Notes: a model not told the origin generated them from the sequence alone. Counted from the first letter of the stretch, positions 37,119 through 47,901 are shown. The stretch is 64,000 nt of DNA from Brenneria roseae subsp. roseae (GCF_003115845.1 NZ_KZ819028.1:1-64000), one strand, 5' to 3'. A program made the numbers and translations.

Positions 37119-37588
37119 CAGGCATCCTGCTGTGCTTCAGCGCCTTCACCGTCGGCCTGCTGCTGCAGATAGTTCATAAACAGCGCATCAAAGTTTACCG
37201 GCGCCAGATTCAACTGCGGGAACGTACCGCGGGAAACCAGGCTGGTAATGCACTCACGCGCATAAGGGAACAGGATGTTCGGACAATAAGCGCCCAGACA
37301 GTGCGCCAACTGAGTCCCTTCGATACCGCCAACGGTGAAAATCCCGCCCTGCTGAACTTCACACAGAAATGCCGTTTCTTCACCCAGAGAAGCCGTTACC
37401 GTTACGCGCAGTACAACTTCATAAATGTCTTCCGCCAGTTGGCTGGAGGCCGTATCCAGATCCAGTTTTACTTCCGGTTGCCATTCCTGCTGGAATACCT
37501 GAGGCGCATTCGGCGCTTCAAAAGAGATATCCTTGGTATAAATACGCTGGATTTGGAAAGACATTTCAGTGTTGTTTTGTTCAGACAT
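37118..37588 (-). CDS. secB: Protein-export chaperone SecB
   Basis: Tetrameric cytosolic chaperone that keeps precursors unfolded and passes them to SecA. It has 156 residues (E. coli 155). Conserved segments [19 protein letters not shown] (about 11-29), the acidic [24 protein letters not shown] face, and [21 protein letters not shown] are present. The upstream 140 bp to yibN lack the grxC gene found there in E. coli. First gene of secB-gpsA-cysE. Confidence 0.97.
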   Translation of the reverse strand: MSEQNNTEMSFQIQRIYTKDISFEAPNAPQVFQQEWQPEVKLDLDTASSQLAEDIYEVVLRVTVTASLGEETAFLCEVQQGGIFTVGGIEGTQLAHCLGAYCPNILFPYARECITSLVSRGTFPQLNLAPVNFDALFMNYLQQQADGEGAEAQQDA

Positions 37589-37728
37589 GTTAAATAATAC
37601 CTTTTGTTGGATTTACTTGACGTCTTCCATCGTCGCTGAAGGAACAGACGCCAGCACATTACATCATCTTATTCCCGTCACCTTTCGGTCACGGCGAATG
37701 GTTGATTTGCCCGATTTCCGCGAACCTT

Positions 37729-38160
37729 TTATTTTCCACGGACCAAAGGCAGATTTTCACCGCTCCAGCCCGCAAGGCCGTCTTTCAGCACGACTACACG
37801 CTCAAATCCGGCTTTCAGCAGATTGTCCGCCGCTTCGCGCGAAGACAGGCCATTGGCGCAGACCACGATAATCGGCTGAGATTTATGTTTTTCCAACTCG
37901 CCTACGCTGCCATTTTTAATGTCATTAGGTAACAGGTTAAATGCGTTGGCAATATGACCACGGCGGTAATCGTCACGATTACGAATATCGACAACCACGG
38001 CATCTTCTTTGTTGATCAGTTGGATCGCTTCGCCGCGAACCACATCCTTCACTTTAGACAGTTTACTCTTCACAGTAAGCACGATGACGGCAACCAGCAG
38101 GGCAACCCAGGCCACGCTCAATATAGGGTGCTTGCTAATGAATGGCATAATCTCTTGCAT
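37729..38160 (-). CDS. yibN: Membrane-anchored rhodanese-like protein YibN
   Basis: 143 residues (E. coli YibN 143): one N-terminal membrane helix (about 11-29, [17 protein letters not shown]) followed by a single rhodanese domain with the active-site Cys in [17 protein letters not shown] (about 103). The domain suggests sulfur transfer; the true partner is unknown. It is minus strand ahead of secB as in E. coli, but grxC between them is missing. Confidence 0.92.
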   Translation of the reverse strand: MQEIMPFISKHPILSVAWVALLVAVIVLTVKSKLSKVKDVVRGEAIQLINKEDAVVVDIRNRDDYRRGHIANAFNLLPNDIKNGSVGELEKHKSQPIIVVCANGLSSREAADNLLKAGFERVVVLKDGLAGWSGENLPLVRGK

Positions 38161-38533
38161 GGGGTGTAACGACTCCCGAATCAGTTAAGCGATAAAAATA
38201 TAAGGTTCCTGAGTATACCTGCGTGATACGGCAATTACAGCCAGTAAGCCAAGATAGCGTACTGAATCTGCGGCGCGGTACAAAAAAATTTCCAGGAGAA
38301 ATTTTTAACGTCGCGCCAGCGACGGCCCGTAAGGGTGGCAGCCAGGGATGGCGGCAACAAAAAATCACTGCGCAGATTATGTAATTCAACCATTCTATGC
38401 GTATACGTTCCCATTTATCTATTATTGATGCACCTGTTGCGCCAATTCCGTGTCACTCTTGTCACGTCTGGAAATAGAAATCCGGCAAGAGACAACTGGT
38501 AAGCCGCTGTTCATCGTGGAATAATCCATCGTT
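38161..38533. other. yibN-envC spacer; gpmI absent
   Basis: 373 bp without a supported gene. In E. coli gpmI (phosphoglycerate mutase) starts here and precedes envC; no gpmI sequence is visible. The spacer carries the hairpin-rich element at 38281-38360 and must hold the divergent promoters of yibN and envC. Confidence 0.65.
38281..38360. repeat. Hairpin-rich intergenic element
   Basis: Contains AAATTTC-CAGGA-GAAATTT (about 38286-38304) and CGTCGC-GCCA-GCGACG (38309-38324) followed by a CCAGGGATGG segment. Such stacked dyads are typical of dispersed intergenic repeats in enterobacteria. Only this copy is seen in the window, so the repeat call is an inference. An 84-codon frame over it (38135-38389) is judged spurious. 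Confidence 0.4.
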
Positions 38534-39835
38534 ATGAGTAAAAAAGCGTTATCTGTTCAGTTAAGAGTGGCATGTAGCGCCCGTGGCTGTTCTTCTGCGT
38601 TACAAAAGCTGTTCACCCGATGCGCCAGCGCGCTTTGCGTCGGCGTTTTGCTGTTTTCCGGCTTCAGCCACGGCGCAGATAATCAACAACAGCTCAAAAC
38701 GTTGCAACAGGATATCGCCGAGAAAGAAAAACGGGTTCAACTACAGCAAAAACAGCGCGGCGCCTTAGTCCAGCAGTTGAAAAAGCAAGAACAGTCCATC
38801 GCGCAATCAAGCCGCCAGTTGCATGAAACACGCAATACCCTGTCCACATTAGGTAAAGAACTGAGCGCACTGAACGCGTCCATCGCCAGATTACAGACGC
38901 AGCAGAACACACAGCAGAGTATTCTTTCCCGCCAGCTTGATACGGCATTCCGTCAGGGCCAGCATAGCGCGTTGCAGCTTATTCTGAGCGGCGAAGAGAG
39001 CCAGCGCAGTGAGCGTATTCTGGCCTATTTCGGCTACCTGAACGAAGCGCGTCAGAAATCCATTCAGGAATTACAGCAAACGCGTACCGAGCTGGCCAGT
39101 CAGAGAAAATTGCTGGAGCAAAAACAGGCGCAGCAAAAAACGCTGCTGAGCAATCAGCAACAGCAGCAACAGCAGTTGGAGCAAGCGCAGTCCGAACGCA
39201 AGAAAACCCTCTCGACGCTGGAAAGTTCGCTGGAAAAAGATCAACAGCAGCTAACGGAACTCCGCCAGAACGAAGCCCGCCTGCGCGATCAAATCGCCCG
39301 TGCAGAACGCGAAGCCAAAGCCAGAGCCGAACGGGAAGCCCGTGAAGCGGCCAAGGTGCGAGAAAAAGAAGAACAGGCCAAACGTAGCGGCGGCAGCTAT
39401 AAACCGACAGAAAATGAACGCTCGCTTATGGCGCGCACCGGCGGCCTCGGTCGCCCATCGGCTCAGGCGTTCTGGCCGGTGCGCGGACGAATTGAACATC
39501 GTTTTGGCGAACCGCTGCAAGGCGAACTACGCTGGAAAGGGTTGGTGATCGCCGCACCGGAAGGGACTGAAGTCAAAGCCATTGCCGACGGCAACGTCCT
39601 GATGGCCGACTGGCTGCAAGGCTATGGTCTGGTCGTGGTCGTCCAGCATGGCAAAGGCGATATGAGTCTGTACGGCTATAACCAAAGCGCGCTGGTATCC
39701 GTTGGCGCACAGGTGAAAGCCGGTCAGCCTATTGCCCTGGTGGGAACCAGCGGCGGTCAAAGCCAGCCCGCGCTTTACTTTGAAATTCGCCGCCAGGGTC
39801 AGGCGGTTAATCCACAACCTTGGCTGGGAAGGTAG
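38534..39835 (+). CDS. envC: Murein hydrolase activator EnvC
   Basis: Periplasmic divisome-linked activator of amidases AmiA and AmiB at cell separation, recruited through FtsEX. It has 433 residues (E. coli 419). Signal segment about 30-47 (ALCVGVLLFSGFSHGA), then a long Gln/Lys-rich coiled coil (about 50-270) that binds FtsX, then a degenerate M23/LytM domain (about 315-433: IEHRFGEPLQGELRWKG, YGLVVVVQHGKGDMSLYGYN, YFEIRRQGQAVNPQPWLGR). The LytM domain lacks the full zinc ligand set, as in E. coli. It is followed at once by yibQ. Confidence 0.96.
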   Translation: MSKKALSVQLRVACSARGCSSALQKLFTRCASALCVGVLLFSGFSHGADNQQQLKTLQQDIAEKEKRVQLQQKQRGALVQQLKKQEQSIAQSSRQLHETRNTLSTLGKELSALNASIARLQTQQNTQQSILSRQLDTAFRQGQHSALQLILSGEESQRSERILAYFGYLNEARQKSIQELQQTRTELASQRKLLEQKQAQQKTLLSNQQQQQQQLEQAQSERKKTLSTLESSLEKDQQQLTELRQNEARLRDQIARAEREAKARAEREAREAAKVREKEEQAKRSGGSYKPTENERSLMARTGGLGRPSAQAFWPVRGRIEHRFGEPLQGELRWKGLVIAAPEGTEVKAIADGNVLMADWLQGYGLVVVVQHGKGDMSLYGYNQSALVSVGAQVKAGQPIALVGTSGGQSQPALYFEIRRQGQAVNPQPWLGR

Positions 39836-39837
39836 TC

Positions 39838-40797
39838 TTGTCTTATTTGAAACCAAAATATCTTTACGCGCTGGGTCTGCTGACGCTCACCCCTTTTGCA
39901 CTTGCCGGGAAACTGTCCATTGTTATCGATGACTTCGGTTATCGCCCTCATAATGAAAATCAGATTCTGGCGATGCCGACAGCCATTTCGATCGCCGTTT
40001 TACCCAATGCGCCTTATGCCCGGGAAATGGCTATCAAGGCGCACCAGCAGGGACGTGAGGTTCTGATTCATCTTCCCATGGCCCCCATAAGCAAACAGCC
40101 ACTGGAACGCGATACGCTGCGTCCGGATATGAGCAGCGAAGAGATCCAGCGTATTATCCGCCAGTCGGTCAACAATGTGCCTTACGCGGTAGGATTGAAT
40201 AACCATATGGGCAGCGCAATGACCTCCAGCCTGTCAGGGATGCAGAAAGTGATGCAGTCTCTCAGCGCTTACCAGCTCTATTTTCTAGACAGCATGACGA
40301 TCGGCAGCAGCAAAGCCAGCCAGGCGGCTGTCGGAACAGGCGTCAAAGTCATCAAACGAAAAGTGTTTCTGGATGACACGCAAAATGAAGCCGATATTCG
40401 CCAACAGTTCAACCGAGCCGTGCAGATAGCGAGACGCAGCGGCTCCGCTATCGCCATTGGTCACCCACATCCGTCCACCATCCGGGTGTTACAACAGATG
40501 CTGCCCACGCTGGAGCCGGATATCGTGTTGGTGCGTCCCAGCCAGTTGCTGAACGAACCGGCCCAACATTATGAGCCGCTGCCTCCGTCAAAGACGCCGA
40601 AACCGCTTAAACCACGTAACCCGTTCCGGGGAATACCGCAATGTCTGGCGAAACGGCCACCGGAGCCCGTGAAAAATGATGTCATCTTCAAGCTGGTCAG
40701 CAGCAGTATCCGCGAAAGCGCCGCCGTTACGTTCATCAAACGTCGTTGGCAAACCTGGGTTGCTCCGGCGGACACCGATGAGAAAAAACAGCCGTGA
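39838..40797 (+). CDS. yibQ: Divergent polysaccharide deacetylase family protein YibQ
   Basis: 319 residues (the E. coli YibQ length) if started at the TTG at 39838, which has GGGAAGG 5 bases upstream. The TTG at 39820 is inside envC and less likely. An N-terminal signal peptide (about 5-22, YALGLLTLTPFALA) precedes a deacetylase-like barrel with LSIVIDDFGYR (Asp-Asp), LIHLPMAP, GLNNHMGSAMTS and IGHPHPSTI. The role is not established; periplasmic location and coupling to envC suggest envelope maintenance. The C-terminal tail is Pro-rich. Confidence 0.88.
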   Translation: MSYLKPKYLYALGLLTLTPFALAGKLSIVIDDFGYRPHNENQILAMPTAISIAVLPNAPYAREMAIKAHQQGREVLIHLPMAPISKQPLERDTLRPDMSSEEIQRIIRQSVNNVPYAVGLNNHMGSAMTSSLSGMQKVMQSLSAYQLYFLDSMTIGSSKASQAAVGTGVKVIKRKVFLDDTQNEADIRQQFNRAVQIARRSGSAIAIGHPHPSTIRVLQQMLPTLEPDIVLVRPSQLLNEPAQHYEPLPPSKTPKPLKPRNPFRGIPQCLAKRPPEPVKNDVIFKLVSSSIRESAAVTFIKRRWQTWVAPADTDEKKQP

Positions 40798-40809
40798 CCT
40801 TCAGAGAGA

Positions 40810-40851
40810 CCCTATCCCTTTTATCGCGTAAATCCGATAGGAGGGATAGGG
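40810..40851. terminator. Inverted repeat between yibQ and tdh
   Basis: CCCTATCCC (40810-40818) and GGGATAGGG (40843-40851) are perfect 9-bp arms around a 24-base loop, in the 62 bp between two convergent genes. Possible shared terminator without strong T-runs. Confidence 0.6.
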
Positions 40852-40859
40852 AAAAGACG

Positions 40860-41891
40860 TCAGCTCTCATCCCAACTGAGGATAACTTTACCCGACTGGC
40901 CGGATCGCATGACATCGAATCCTTCTTGAAAGTCATCAATGGGAAAACGGTGAGTGACGATCGGTGAAAGATCCAGTCCAGACTGAATCAACGCCGACAT
41001 TTTGTACCAGGTTTCAAACATTTCCCGCCCATAGATCCCCTTGATGAATAACCCTTTAAAAATCACCGCTCCCCAGTCAATCGACATGGGCTCCGGCGGA
41101 ATGCCCAATATGGCAATCCGTCCGCCGTGATTCATGAACTGCAACATAGTGCGAAACGCCGGCGGTGCGCCCGACATTTCAAGCCCGACATCAAAGCCTT
41201 CGGACATTCGCCGCTCAATCATGACCTCCGCCAGATTTTCATGTGCCACGTTGACCGCCCGCGATACCCCCATTTTACGGGCCAACGCCAGACGGTACTC
41301 ATTGACATCCGTAATCACCACATTGCGGGCACCCACGTGGCGGCACACCGCCGCCGCCATTATTCCGATGGGCCCGGCGCCGGTAATCAGCACATCCTCA
41401 CCGACCAAATCAAACGACAAAGCGGTATGCACCGCATTCCCGAACGGATCAAAGATCGCCGCCAGTTCATCGGAAATATTGTCGGGAATATGGAAAGCGT
41501 TATCGGCGGGAATCACCAGATATTCGGCAAACGAACCGGGACGATTGACGCCGACGCCAATGGCATTGCGGCACAAATGGCGGCGGCCGGCCCGACAATT
41601 GCGACAGTATCCACAAGTAATATGGCCTTCACCGGATACGCGGTCACCAATTCTGAACCCGCTGACCTCCTGACCAATGGCCACGATTTCACCCACGTAT
41701 TCATGCCCGACAACCATCGGGACAGGAATGGTTTTCTGCGACCATTCATCCCAGTTGTAGATATGCACATCCGTGCCACAGATGGCACTCTTGCGGATTT
41801 TGATCATGATGTCGTTATGACCCATCTCCGGCAGAGGCGCATCGGTCATCCAAATCCCTTTTTCCGCTCGTAACTTGGCCAGTGCTTTCAT
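40860..41891 (-). CDS. tdh: L-threonine 3-dehydrogenase Tdh
   Basis: Zinc medium-chain dehydrogenase oxidising threonine to 2-amino-3-ketobutyrate, which Kbl then cleaves. It has 343 residues from [16 protein letters not shown] at 41891; GGGAG lies 5 bases upstream, which favours it over the ATG one codon earlier. Catalytic zinc Cys in [16 protein letters not shown] (about 38), structural zinc cysteines in [15 protein letters not shown] (about 93-107), and the Rossmann segment [16 protein letters not shown]. It lies 10 bp after kbl, one operon. Confidence 0.97.
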   Translation of the reverse strand: MKALAKLRAEKGIWMTDAPLPEMGHNDIMIKIRKSAICGTDVHIYNWDEWSQKTIPVPMVVGHEYVGEIVAIGQEVSGFRIGDRVSGEGHITCGYCRNCRAGRRHLCRNAIGVGVNRPGSFAEYLVIPADNAFHIPDNISDELAAIFDPFGNAVHTALSFDLVGEDVLITGAGPIGIMAAAVCRHVGARNVVITDVNEYRLALARKMGVSRAVNVAHENLAEVMIERRMSEGFDVGLEMSGAPPAFRTMLQFMNHGGRIAILGIPPEPMSIDWGAVIFKGLFIKGIYGREMFETWYKMSALIQSGLDLSPIVTHRFPIDDFQEGFDVMRSGQSGKVILSWDES

Positions 41892-41901
41892 CATCACTCC
41901 C

Positions 41902-43098
41902 TCAGGCAATCACCCCCAGACGCCGCCCCACCCGGATAAAGGCATCGACAGCTTGCTGAACCTGCTGCGGCGTATGCGCGGCGGACATCTGGGTACGAAT
42001 ACGGGCCTGACCGCTGGGTACGACCGGATAAAAGAATCCCGTCACATAGACCCCTTCACGCTGCAACGCCCGGGCAAAATCCTGCGCCAGCTGAGCCTCG
42101 CCGAGCATAACGGGGATGATGGCATGGTCGGCGCCAGCCAGCGTGAATCCGGCCTTGCCCATCTGTTCGCGGAACCGACGGGCATTCGCCCACAGCCGCT
42201 GACGCAGCGCATCCCCTTGCGCCAATATCTCAAGCACCTTAAGCGAGGCGGTGACAATCGACGGAGCCAGAGAATTGGAAAAAAGATAAGGTCGCGAGCG
42301 CTGACGCAACCATTCAATCACTTCGCGTCGCCCGGCGGTATAACCACCGGAGGCGCCGCCCAACGCCTTGCCCAAGGTTCCGGTAATGATGTCGACGCGC
42401 CCCATCACGGCACAATACTCGTGCGTTCCTCTCCCCTGCGCACCAACGAAACCGACCGCATGCGAATCATCCACCATGACCAGCGCATCGTAGCGATCGG
42501 CCAGATCGCAGATCCCCTGTAAATCGGCGATCACGCCGTCCATCGAGAAGACGCCATCAGTGGCGATCATGATATGGCGCGCGCCTTCCGCTCTGGCCTG
42601 CTGAAGCTGGGCTTCCAACTGATTCATATCGTTGTTGGCATAGCGATAACGCCGGGCTTTGGAAAGCCGGATACCGTCGATGATCGAAGCATGATTCAAC
42701 GCATCGGATACTATCGCGTCCTCCGGACCCATTAGCGTTTCGAACAAGCCGCCGTTGGCATCAAAGCAGGAGGAGTAAAGTATCGCGTCATCCATGCCCA
42801 CAAAATCCGCCAGCGTTTGTTCCAGCTGCTTGTGAATATCCTGCGTACCACAAATGAAGCGGACCGACGCCATACCGAAGCCATGGCTGTCCAGTCCCGA
42901 TTTCGCCGCCGCAATCACTTCCGGGTTATCAGCCAACCCAAGATAATTGTTGGCGCAGAAATTAAGCAGCTTATCGCTGTCCGCGACATCAATTTCAGCC
43001 TGCTGTGCGGAGGTAATAAGACGTTCTTCCTTGAAAAGCCCTTCCTTACGGGCAGACAGAGTCTGCGTGCTGAGTTGTTGATAAAATGCGGCGGGCAT
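41902..43098 (-). CDS. kbl: 2-amino-3-ketobutyrate CoA ligase Kbl
   Basis: PLP enzyme that cleaves 2-amino-3-ketobutyrate with CoA to glycine and acetyl-CoA. It has 398 residues from [16 protein letters not shown] at 43098, the E. coli length; the open frame to 43239 runs through a palindromic repeat and is rejected. Features: [15 protein letters not shown], the Asp and His of [19 protein letters not shown], and the PLP Lys in [18 protein letters not shown] (about 244). First gene of kbl-tdh. Confidence 0.97.
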   Translation of the reverse strand: MPAAFYQQLSTQTLSARKEGLFKEERLITSAQQAEIDVADSDKLLNFCANNYLGLADNPEVIAAAKSGLDSHGFGMASVRFICGTQDIHKQLEQTLADFVGMDDAILYSSCFDANGGLFETLMGPEDAIVSDALNHASIIDGIRLSKARRYRYANNDMNQLEAQLQQARAEGARHIMIATDGVFSMDGVIADLQGICDLADRYDALVMVDDSHAVGFVGAQGRGTHEYCAVMGRVDIITGTLGKALGGASGGYTAGRREVIEWLRQRSRPYLFSNSLAPSIVTASLKVLEILAQGDALRQRLWANARRFREQMGKAGFTLAGADHAIIPVMLGEAQLAQDFARALQREGVYVTGFFYPVVPSGQARIRTQMSAAHTPQQVQQAVDAFIRVGRRLGVIA

Positions 43099-43457
43099 AA
43101 GCGATTTCTCCGGTGAAAAGGATGTCCATACCCAATAGATTTCGAGTTGCAGGAAGGCGGCAAGCGAAGGGTAAATTCGTCGGGAACGAATTTGTCCCGC
43201 CAACACACCTGCAACTTGAAAGATGAAGGGTATATACAAATTAATAAGCTAGCGGATATAGACAGGAATGAGCGGTAAAGAATCTGAAAATGTAATCTGC
43301 ATCACGCCCTGCGTACATTGTCTGATACCAGTCACAGACGCAGAATTTGGGGATAAAGCAACACCGGGCTGCTTGCCGTAAAATGAAATGCTATTATAGC
43401 GGTTATAACAGCGTGAGGCGTGGTGCCTCACCGGCAAGATTAGCAAGGGTAGATCCC
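43099..43457. other. kbl-hldD divergent spacer
   Basis: 359 bp without a gene. It holds the palindromic repeat at 43128-43233, then the hldD leader with a strong hairpin GTGAGGC-GTGGT-GCCTCAC (43413-43431) 26 bp before the hldD ATG. A TATTAT-type -10 may lie near 43392; no matching -35 is convincing. Confidence 0.55.
43128..43233. repeat. Palindromic intergenic repeat element
   Basis: About 106 bp with imperfect inverted ends: a left arm starting ATACCC and ending AGTTGCAGG (43128-43153) and its counterpart at 43207-43233. Inside is a perfect hairpin AAATTCGT-CGGGA-ACGAATTT (about 43173-43193). The end sequences resemble a dispersed repeat I recall from Yersinia, Serratia and Pectobacterium genomes, but only one copy is in this window. 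Confidence 0.6.
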
Positions 43458-44390
43458 ATGATTATCGTTACTGGCGGCGCCGGTTTCATCGGCAGCAATA
43501 TCGTAAAAGCTCTGAATGACATTGGCTATCGGGACATTTTGGTGGTCGATAACCTGAAAGACGGGACGAAATTCGTCAACCTGGTGGATCTGGACATCAC
43601 CGATTACATGGATAAAGAAGATTTCATTGCCAGTATCGTTGCCGGCGACGATCTGGGTGATATCGATGCCGTGTTCCATGAAGGCGCCTGCTCATCCACC
43701 ACCGAGTGGGACGGCAAATATATGATGGACAATAACTATCAATATTCCAAAGACGTCCTGCACTATTGCCTCGATCGCAGCATTCCTTTCCTGTACGCCT
43801 CTTCCGCCGCCACTTATGGCGGCCGTAACGATAACTTCATCGAAGCGCGTCAGTACGAGCAGCCGCTGAACGTCTATGGCTACTCCAAGTTCCTGTTCGA
43901 TCAATACGTACGCGAAATTCTGCCGCATGCAGAATCACAAATCTGCGGCTTCCGTTACTTCAACGTCTATGGCCCGCGCGAAGGCCATAAAGGCAGCATG
44001 GCGAGCGTCGCATTTCACCTGAATAACCAGATTAATCAGGGGGAAAACCCCAAACTGTTCTCCGGCAGTGAAAACTTTAAACGCGATTTCATTTATGTCG
44101 GTGATGTCGCCGCGGTCAATCTGTGGTTCTGGCAAAACGGCGCCTCCGGTATTTTCAACTGCGGCACCGGCCGTGCGGAATCGTTCCAGGCCGTAGCCGA
44201 TGCGACGCTGGCCTTCCATAAAAAAGGCAGCGTGGAATACATCGAATTCCCGGAAAAGCTGAAAGGACGCTATCAGGCCTATACTCAGGCTGACCTGACC
44301 AATCTTCGCGCAGCAGGCTACGACAAGCCGTTTAAAACCGTTGCCGAAGGTGTTGCAGAATACATGGCCTGGTTGAATCGTACCGTTTAA
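43458..44390 (+). CDS. hldD: ADP-glyceromanno-heptose 6-epimerase HldD
   Basis: Converts ADP-D-glycero- to ADP-L-glycero-D-manno-heptose, the heptose donor for the LPS inner core. It has 310 residues from [20 protein letters not shown] at 43458, exactly the E. coli length; the extended frame upstream covers the leader hairpin. Short-chain dehydrogenase features: GGAGFIGS turn (6-13), catalytic [12 protein letters not shown] (Tyr about 140, Lys about 144), and [15 protein letters not shown]. It heads hldD-waaF-waaC-waaL. Confidence 0.98.
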   Translation: MIIVTGGAGFIGSNIVKALNDIGYRDILVVDNLKDGTKFVNLVDLDITDYMDKEDFIASIVAGDDLGDIDAVFHEGACSSTTEWDGKYMMDNNYQYSKDVLHYCLDRSIPFLYASSAATYGGRNDNFIEARQYEQPLNVYGYSKFLFDQYVREILPHAESQICGFRYFNVYGPREGHKGSMASVAFHLNNQINQGENPKLFSGSENFKRDFIYVGDVAAVNLWFWQNGASGIFNCGTGRAESFQAVADATLAFHKKGSVEYIEFPEKLKGRYQAYTQADLTNLRAAGYDKPFKTVAEGVAEYMAWLNRTV

Positions 44391-44428
44391 TCGGACAAGG
44401 AACGGATCAACGGTATGAAAACACTATC

Positions 44429-45481
44429 ATGAAAATCGTGGTCATCGGCCCTTCATGGGTAGGCGATATGATGATGTCGCACAGTCTCTATCGCACGCTG
44501 AAGGCTGAACATCCGGAAGCGGTCATTGACGTGATGGCGCCGGCCTGGTGCCGTCCGCTGCTGGCCCGTATGCCGGAAGTCAATCAGGCGCTGGCCATGC
44601 CGCTGGGACATGGCGCGCTGGCGTTAGGCGAACGCCGCCGCCTCGGTCTCTCACTGCGTGACGCCCATTACGATCGCGCTTACGTGTTGCCCAACTCGTT
44701 TAAATCCGCGCTGGTGCCTTTTTTCGCCAATATCCCACAACGCACCGGGTGGCGCGGAGAAATGCGCTATGGCCTGCTGAACGATCTTCGGGTACTGGAT
44801 AAAACCGCCTTCCCGTTGATGGTGCAGCGTTATGTTGCACTGGCTTACGATCGCCACCGTATTCGTCGCGCGCAGGATCTGCCGCAACCCTTATTGTGGC
44901 CGCAGCTACAGGTGAGTCAGGCAGAAATCACCGACATGAAGTTGACCTTCAACCTATCTGACGGGCGTCCGCTGATTGGCTTTTGTCCCGGAGCAGAATT
45001 CGGTCCGGCCAAACGCTGGCCGCATTATCATTATGCCGCGCTGGCACAATCGCTGATTGAAAGAGGCTATCAGGTTGCCTTATTCGGTTCGGCCAAGGAT
45101 CGCCTGGCTGGTGATGATATTCTTCAGGCGTTGACGGAAAACGCGCGACAATATTGCGCGAATCTGGCAGGGCAAACCTCGCTGGAGCAGGCGGTCGTGC
45201 TCATCGCGGCCTGCGGCGCCGTCGTCAGTAATGATTCCGGGTTGATGCACGTCGCTGCGGCACTTAATCGTCCGTTAGTTGCCCTTTACGGACCAAGCAG
45301 CCCGGACTTTACCCCTCCCTTGTCGAATCAGGCGGAAGTCATTCGTTTGATTACCGGCTACCACCGCGTGCGTAAGGGAGATGCGGAGCAGGGCTACCAT
45401 CAAAGTTTGATCGACATTCAGCCCGAACGTGTTCTCACGGCGCTGGAAAAATACCTGACGACGCCGGGAGAAAACGCATGA
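44429..45481 (+). CDS. waaF: ADP-heptose:LPS heptosyltransferase II WaaF
   Basis: GT9 enzyme adding the second L-glycero-D-manno-heptose to the inner core at the cytoplasmic face of the inner membrane. It has 350 residues (E. coli 348). Conserved N-terminal IGPSWVGDMMMSHSLYRTL, mid-region NSFKSALVPFFANIPQRTGWRGEMRYGLLND, and the nucleotide-sugar domain GFCPGAEFGPAKRWP and SNDSGLMHVAAAL. Its stop overlaps the waaC ATG by 4 bp. Confidence 0.97.
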   Translation: MKIVVIGPSWVGDMMMSHSLYRTLKAEHPEAVIDVMAPAWCRPLLARMPEVNQALAMPLGHGALALGERRRLGLSLRDAHYDRAYVLPNSFKSALVPFFANIPQRTGWRGEMRYGLLNDLRVLDKTAFPLMVQRYVALAYDRHRIRRAQDLPQPLLWPQLQVSQAEITDMKLTFNLSDGRPLIGFCPGAEFGPAKRWPHYHYAALAQSLIERGYQVALFGSAKDRLAGDDILQALTENARQYCANLAGQTSLEQAVVLIAACGAVVSNDSGLMHVAAALNRPLVALYGPSSPDFTPPLSNQAEVIRLITGYHRVRKGDAEQGYHQSLIDIQPERVLTALEKYLTTPGENA

Positions 45482-46461
45482 GGGTGTTGATCATCAAAAC
45501 CTCTTCCATGGGCGACGTACTTCACACATTACCTGCTCTGACGGATGCCATGCACACCATACCCGGCATTCAGTTCGATTGGGTTGTGGAAGAAGGATTT
45601 GCACAAATCCCAGGCTGGCATCCAGCAGTGTCGCGCGTCATCCCGGTGGCTATCCGCCGTTGGAGAAAAAGCTGGTTCAGCCGGCAAACACGTCAGGAAC
45701 GTGCGCATTTCAAGCAGCAACTGCGTGAATATCACTATGATGCGGTGATTGACGCTCAGGGACTGATTAAAAGCGCGGCGTTGGTGACGCGACTCGCTCG
45801 CGGGAAAAAACACGGTCAGGATTGTAAAAGTGCCCGTGAGCCGCTGGCGAGCTGGTTCTATAACTATCGTCACAGCATCAGCCGCCAACAACATGCGGTC
45901 GAACGCGTTCGAGAACTCTTCGCTGCCAGCCTGCACTACAGGAAACCGGCTGAACGCGGTGATTATGCGATTGCCGCCCGCTTTCTTTCCCGGTTACCCG
46001 CGGATGCCAATCAATATCTGGTTTTTCTCCACGCCACGACCCGGGATGAAAAACACTGGCCGGAATCTCACTGGCATGAACTGATTGCTCTGCTGCAACC
46101 CAGCGGACTCAAGATCAAGCTTCCCTGGGGCACCGAGCATGAACATCAGCGGGCCGAGCGTCTGGCGGAAGGTTTTCCCCACGTCGAGGTATTACCGCGT
46201 TTAACGCTACAGCAGGTCGCGGAGGTGCTGGCTGGCGCAAAAGCCGTCGTTTCCGTCGATACGGGGCTGAGCCACTTAACTGCCGCGCTGGACCGCCCCA
46301 ATATCACCCTGTATGGCCCCACCGATCCGGGATTAATTGGCGGCTATGGGTTAAATCAGGCGGTGGAACTGTCTGAAAATCGGCAAATGGCTGCGATTAC
46401 CGCCGGGGAAGTCCGTCGGAAATTGGATCAAATGATAGAATTAACGGCATCAGGCGAGTAA
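45478..46461 (+). CDS. waaC: ADP-heptose:LPS heptosyltransferase I WaaC
   Basis: GT9 enzyme adding the first heptose to Kdo2-lipid A. It has 327 residues. N-terminal [22 protein letters not shown] contains the catalytic Asp (about 13); [22 protein letters not shown] and the C-terminal [34 protein letters not shown] block are typical. It starts in the ATGA overlap with waaF and is followed after 29 bp by waaL. Confidence 0.97.
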   Translation: MRVLIIKTSSMGDVLHTLPALTDAMHTIPGIQFDWVVEEGFAQIPGWHPAVSRVIPVAIRRWRKSWFSRQTRQERAHFKQQLREYHYDAVIDAQGLIKSAALVTRLARGKKHGQDCKSAREPLASWFYNYRHSISRQQHAVERVRELFAASLHYRKPAERGDYAIAARFLSRLPADANQYLVFLHATTRDEKHWPESHWHELIALLQPSGLKIKLPWGTEHEHQRAERLAEGFPHVEVLPRLTLQQVAEVLAGAKAVVSVDTGLSHLTAALDRPNITLYGPTDPGLIGGYGLNQAVELSENRQMAAITAGEVRRKLDQMIELTASGE

Positions 46462-46490
46462 TCCTGCTCTCCCACTATTTGAATAAACGC

Positions 46491-47741
46491 ATGATCAATG
46501 AATTAAGATACGATCTGGAAAAACCTTCCGGCATAAGTACGCTCGCATTTTATGCCATCTTCCCCGGCTGTTTACTGACGTTAGGTGTTATGCCATTTAG
46601 TACCATTATTGCCGGGTGGATTTTTTATTTAACCGGATCGCTATCGGTTTTTTACGTGATGACGCACCTGAAAACCATCATGACGGCAAAACGACTACTG
46701 GCAATCCCACTGTGTCTGCTGGTTCTTGGCCTGAGCAATCTTATCTGGTATCACCAATACTATCTGCCTGACAACCTCTTCCCTGACGTCTACAACGCTT
46801 ATCAGACTTCTGCCCATGCCTGTATTCTGGGGGCTTTCATCTTGCTGACGACGCTGCATATCACTCAGGAAAGGCAAAAATTTCTGCTTCCCTGCATTAT
46901 GGCGGTGTGCGCCCTGATGCTGGGCTATGCCTTTTATCAGTCCTTATTTGGCGGTATGCGTCGTGTGGGGCTGGTATTTGGCCCGGCAACCAGCGCCGCC
47001 TATTTCATGACGTTCGTTGGCGCACTCAGCGCACAGGCGTTGCTCAGGCTCAGCTCACGCTATAAATATTATCTCTATCTGGCGCACTTCTTACTGGTCA
47101 CCATTGCGATCATTTTGACAGAAACGCGAGCGGCCATTTTCGTCTATCCGATTGTCGGCGCCATGATCCTGTTATCAGAAGTCCGGCATGATAAGCGCCT
47201 GCTCGTCAAAGCGTTCCTGGGCTCCGTCATGACGATCCTGCTGTGTTCGGTGCTCTTTCACGACACAATCCACAAACGAACCAACGATCTGCTGAACGAT
47301 ATACGCAGCTACAGCATGAATAACAGCAGGACATCGGTTGGGGCGCGTATCGCCATGTACCAATCGGGCATTGAAGCGGGAGAAGAGGCCCTGCTTGGAC
47401 AATCCGCCGAGCAGCGTTCAGTACGAATTACCGCGCTGGCGGAGCAAAACCCCGGCTTAAGCGGCGCGTTGGCATTCCTGAACGTCCATCTTCACAACGA
47501 AGTGATTGACGCATTTTCACTCAAAGGATTACCGGGAGCCCTGCTCCTGGTGGCGTTATATGCGGCGCTGCTCTATTTCTCGTTTTTCATTCTACGCAGT
47601 CATCTATCGGTCGCGCTCCTTTTTGCCCTGATGATGTATGGGCTCAGCGACGTCATTCTGTATTCACGAGATATGCTCATGGCCTGGCTCATGGCATTCT
47701 GTCTCGGCACAACATTAACCGGCAGATGGTTGAAGCGGTAA
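46491..47741 (+). CDS. waaL: O-antigen ligase WaaL
   Basis: Polytopic inner-membrane ligase joining O-antigen (or another polymer) to the completed core. It has 416 residues from the ATG at 46491, or 420 from a TTG at 46479; neither has a strong ribosome site. About twelve hydrophobic segments and one large periplasmic loop near 280-330 are seen, with the Wzy_C-type [10 protein letters not shown] Arg motif (about 210) and the His in [20 protein letters not shown] (about 330) known to matter in WaaL. Fourth gene after hldD-waaF-waaC; a 227 bp leader with JUMPstart follows. Confidence 0.9.
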   Translation: MINELRYDLEKPSGISTLAFYAIFPGCLLTLGVMPFSTIIAGWIFYLTGSLSVFYVMTHLKTIMTAKRLLAIPLCLLVLGLSNLIWYHQYYLPDNLFPDVYNAYQTSAHACILGAFILLTTLHITQERQKFLLPCIMAVCALMLGYAFYQSLFGGMRRVGLVFGPATSAAYFMTFVGALSAQALLRLSSRYKYYLYLAHFLLVTIAIILTETRAAIFVYPIVGAMILLSEVRHDKRLLVKAFLGSVMTILLCSVLFHDTIHKRTNDLLNDIRSYSMNNSRTSVGARIAMYQSGIEAGEEALLGQSAEQRSVRITALAEQNPGLSGALAFLNVHLHNEVIDAFSLKGLPGALLLVALYAALLYFSFFILRSHLSVALLFALMMYGLSDVILYSRDMLMAWLMAFCLGTTLTGRWLKR

Positions 47742-47901
47742 CGGTAATATACGCCAGCGTCTTAATCATCAGATGACGGATATACTCTTAATTATCGCTG
47801 TGAGAGCATAGCGGGTTTTAGTACCATAGCGGTATGAAATGGCACACCGCATACCGTGTGCGAATAGCCTTGTTATATTATAGATAACAGAATACGACCC
47901 G

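Noticed and set aside
37589-37728. Remnant of grxC between secB and yibN
   Set aside because: None of the minus-strand frames resembles the glutaredoxin active site or C-terminus.
38135-38389. 84-codon minus-strand frame upstream of yibN
   Set aside because: It overlaps the yibN start and the hairpin-rich element; the residues follow from repeat sequence and no ribosome site is present.
41127-41873. 248-codon plus-strand frame inside tdh
   Set aside because: His- and Arg-rich antisense translation of tdh; no start signal.
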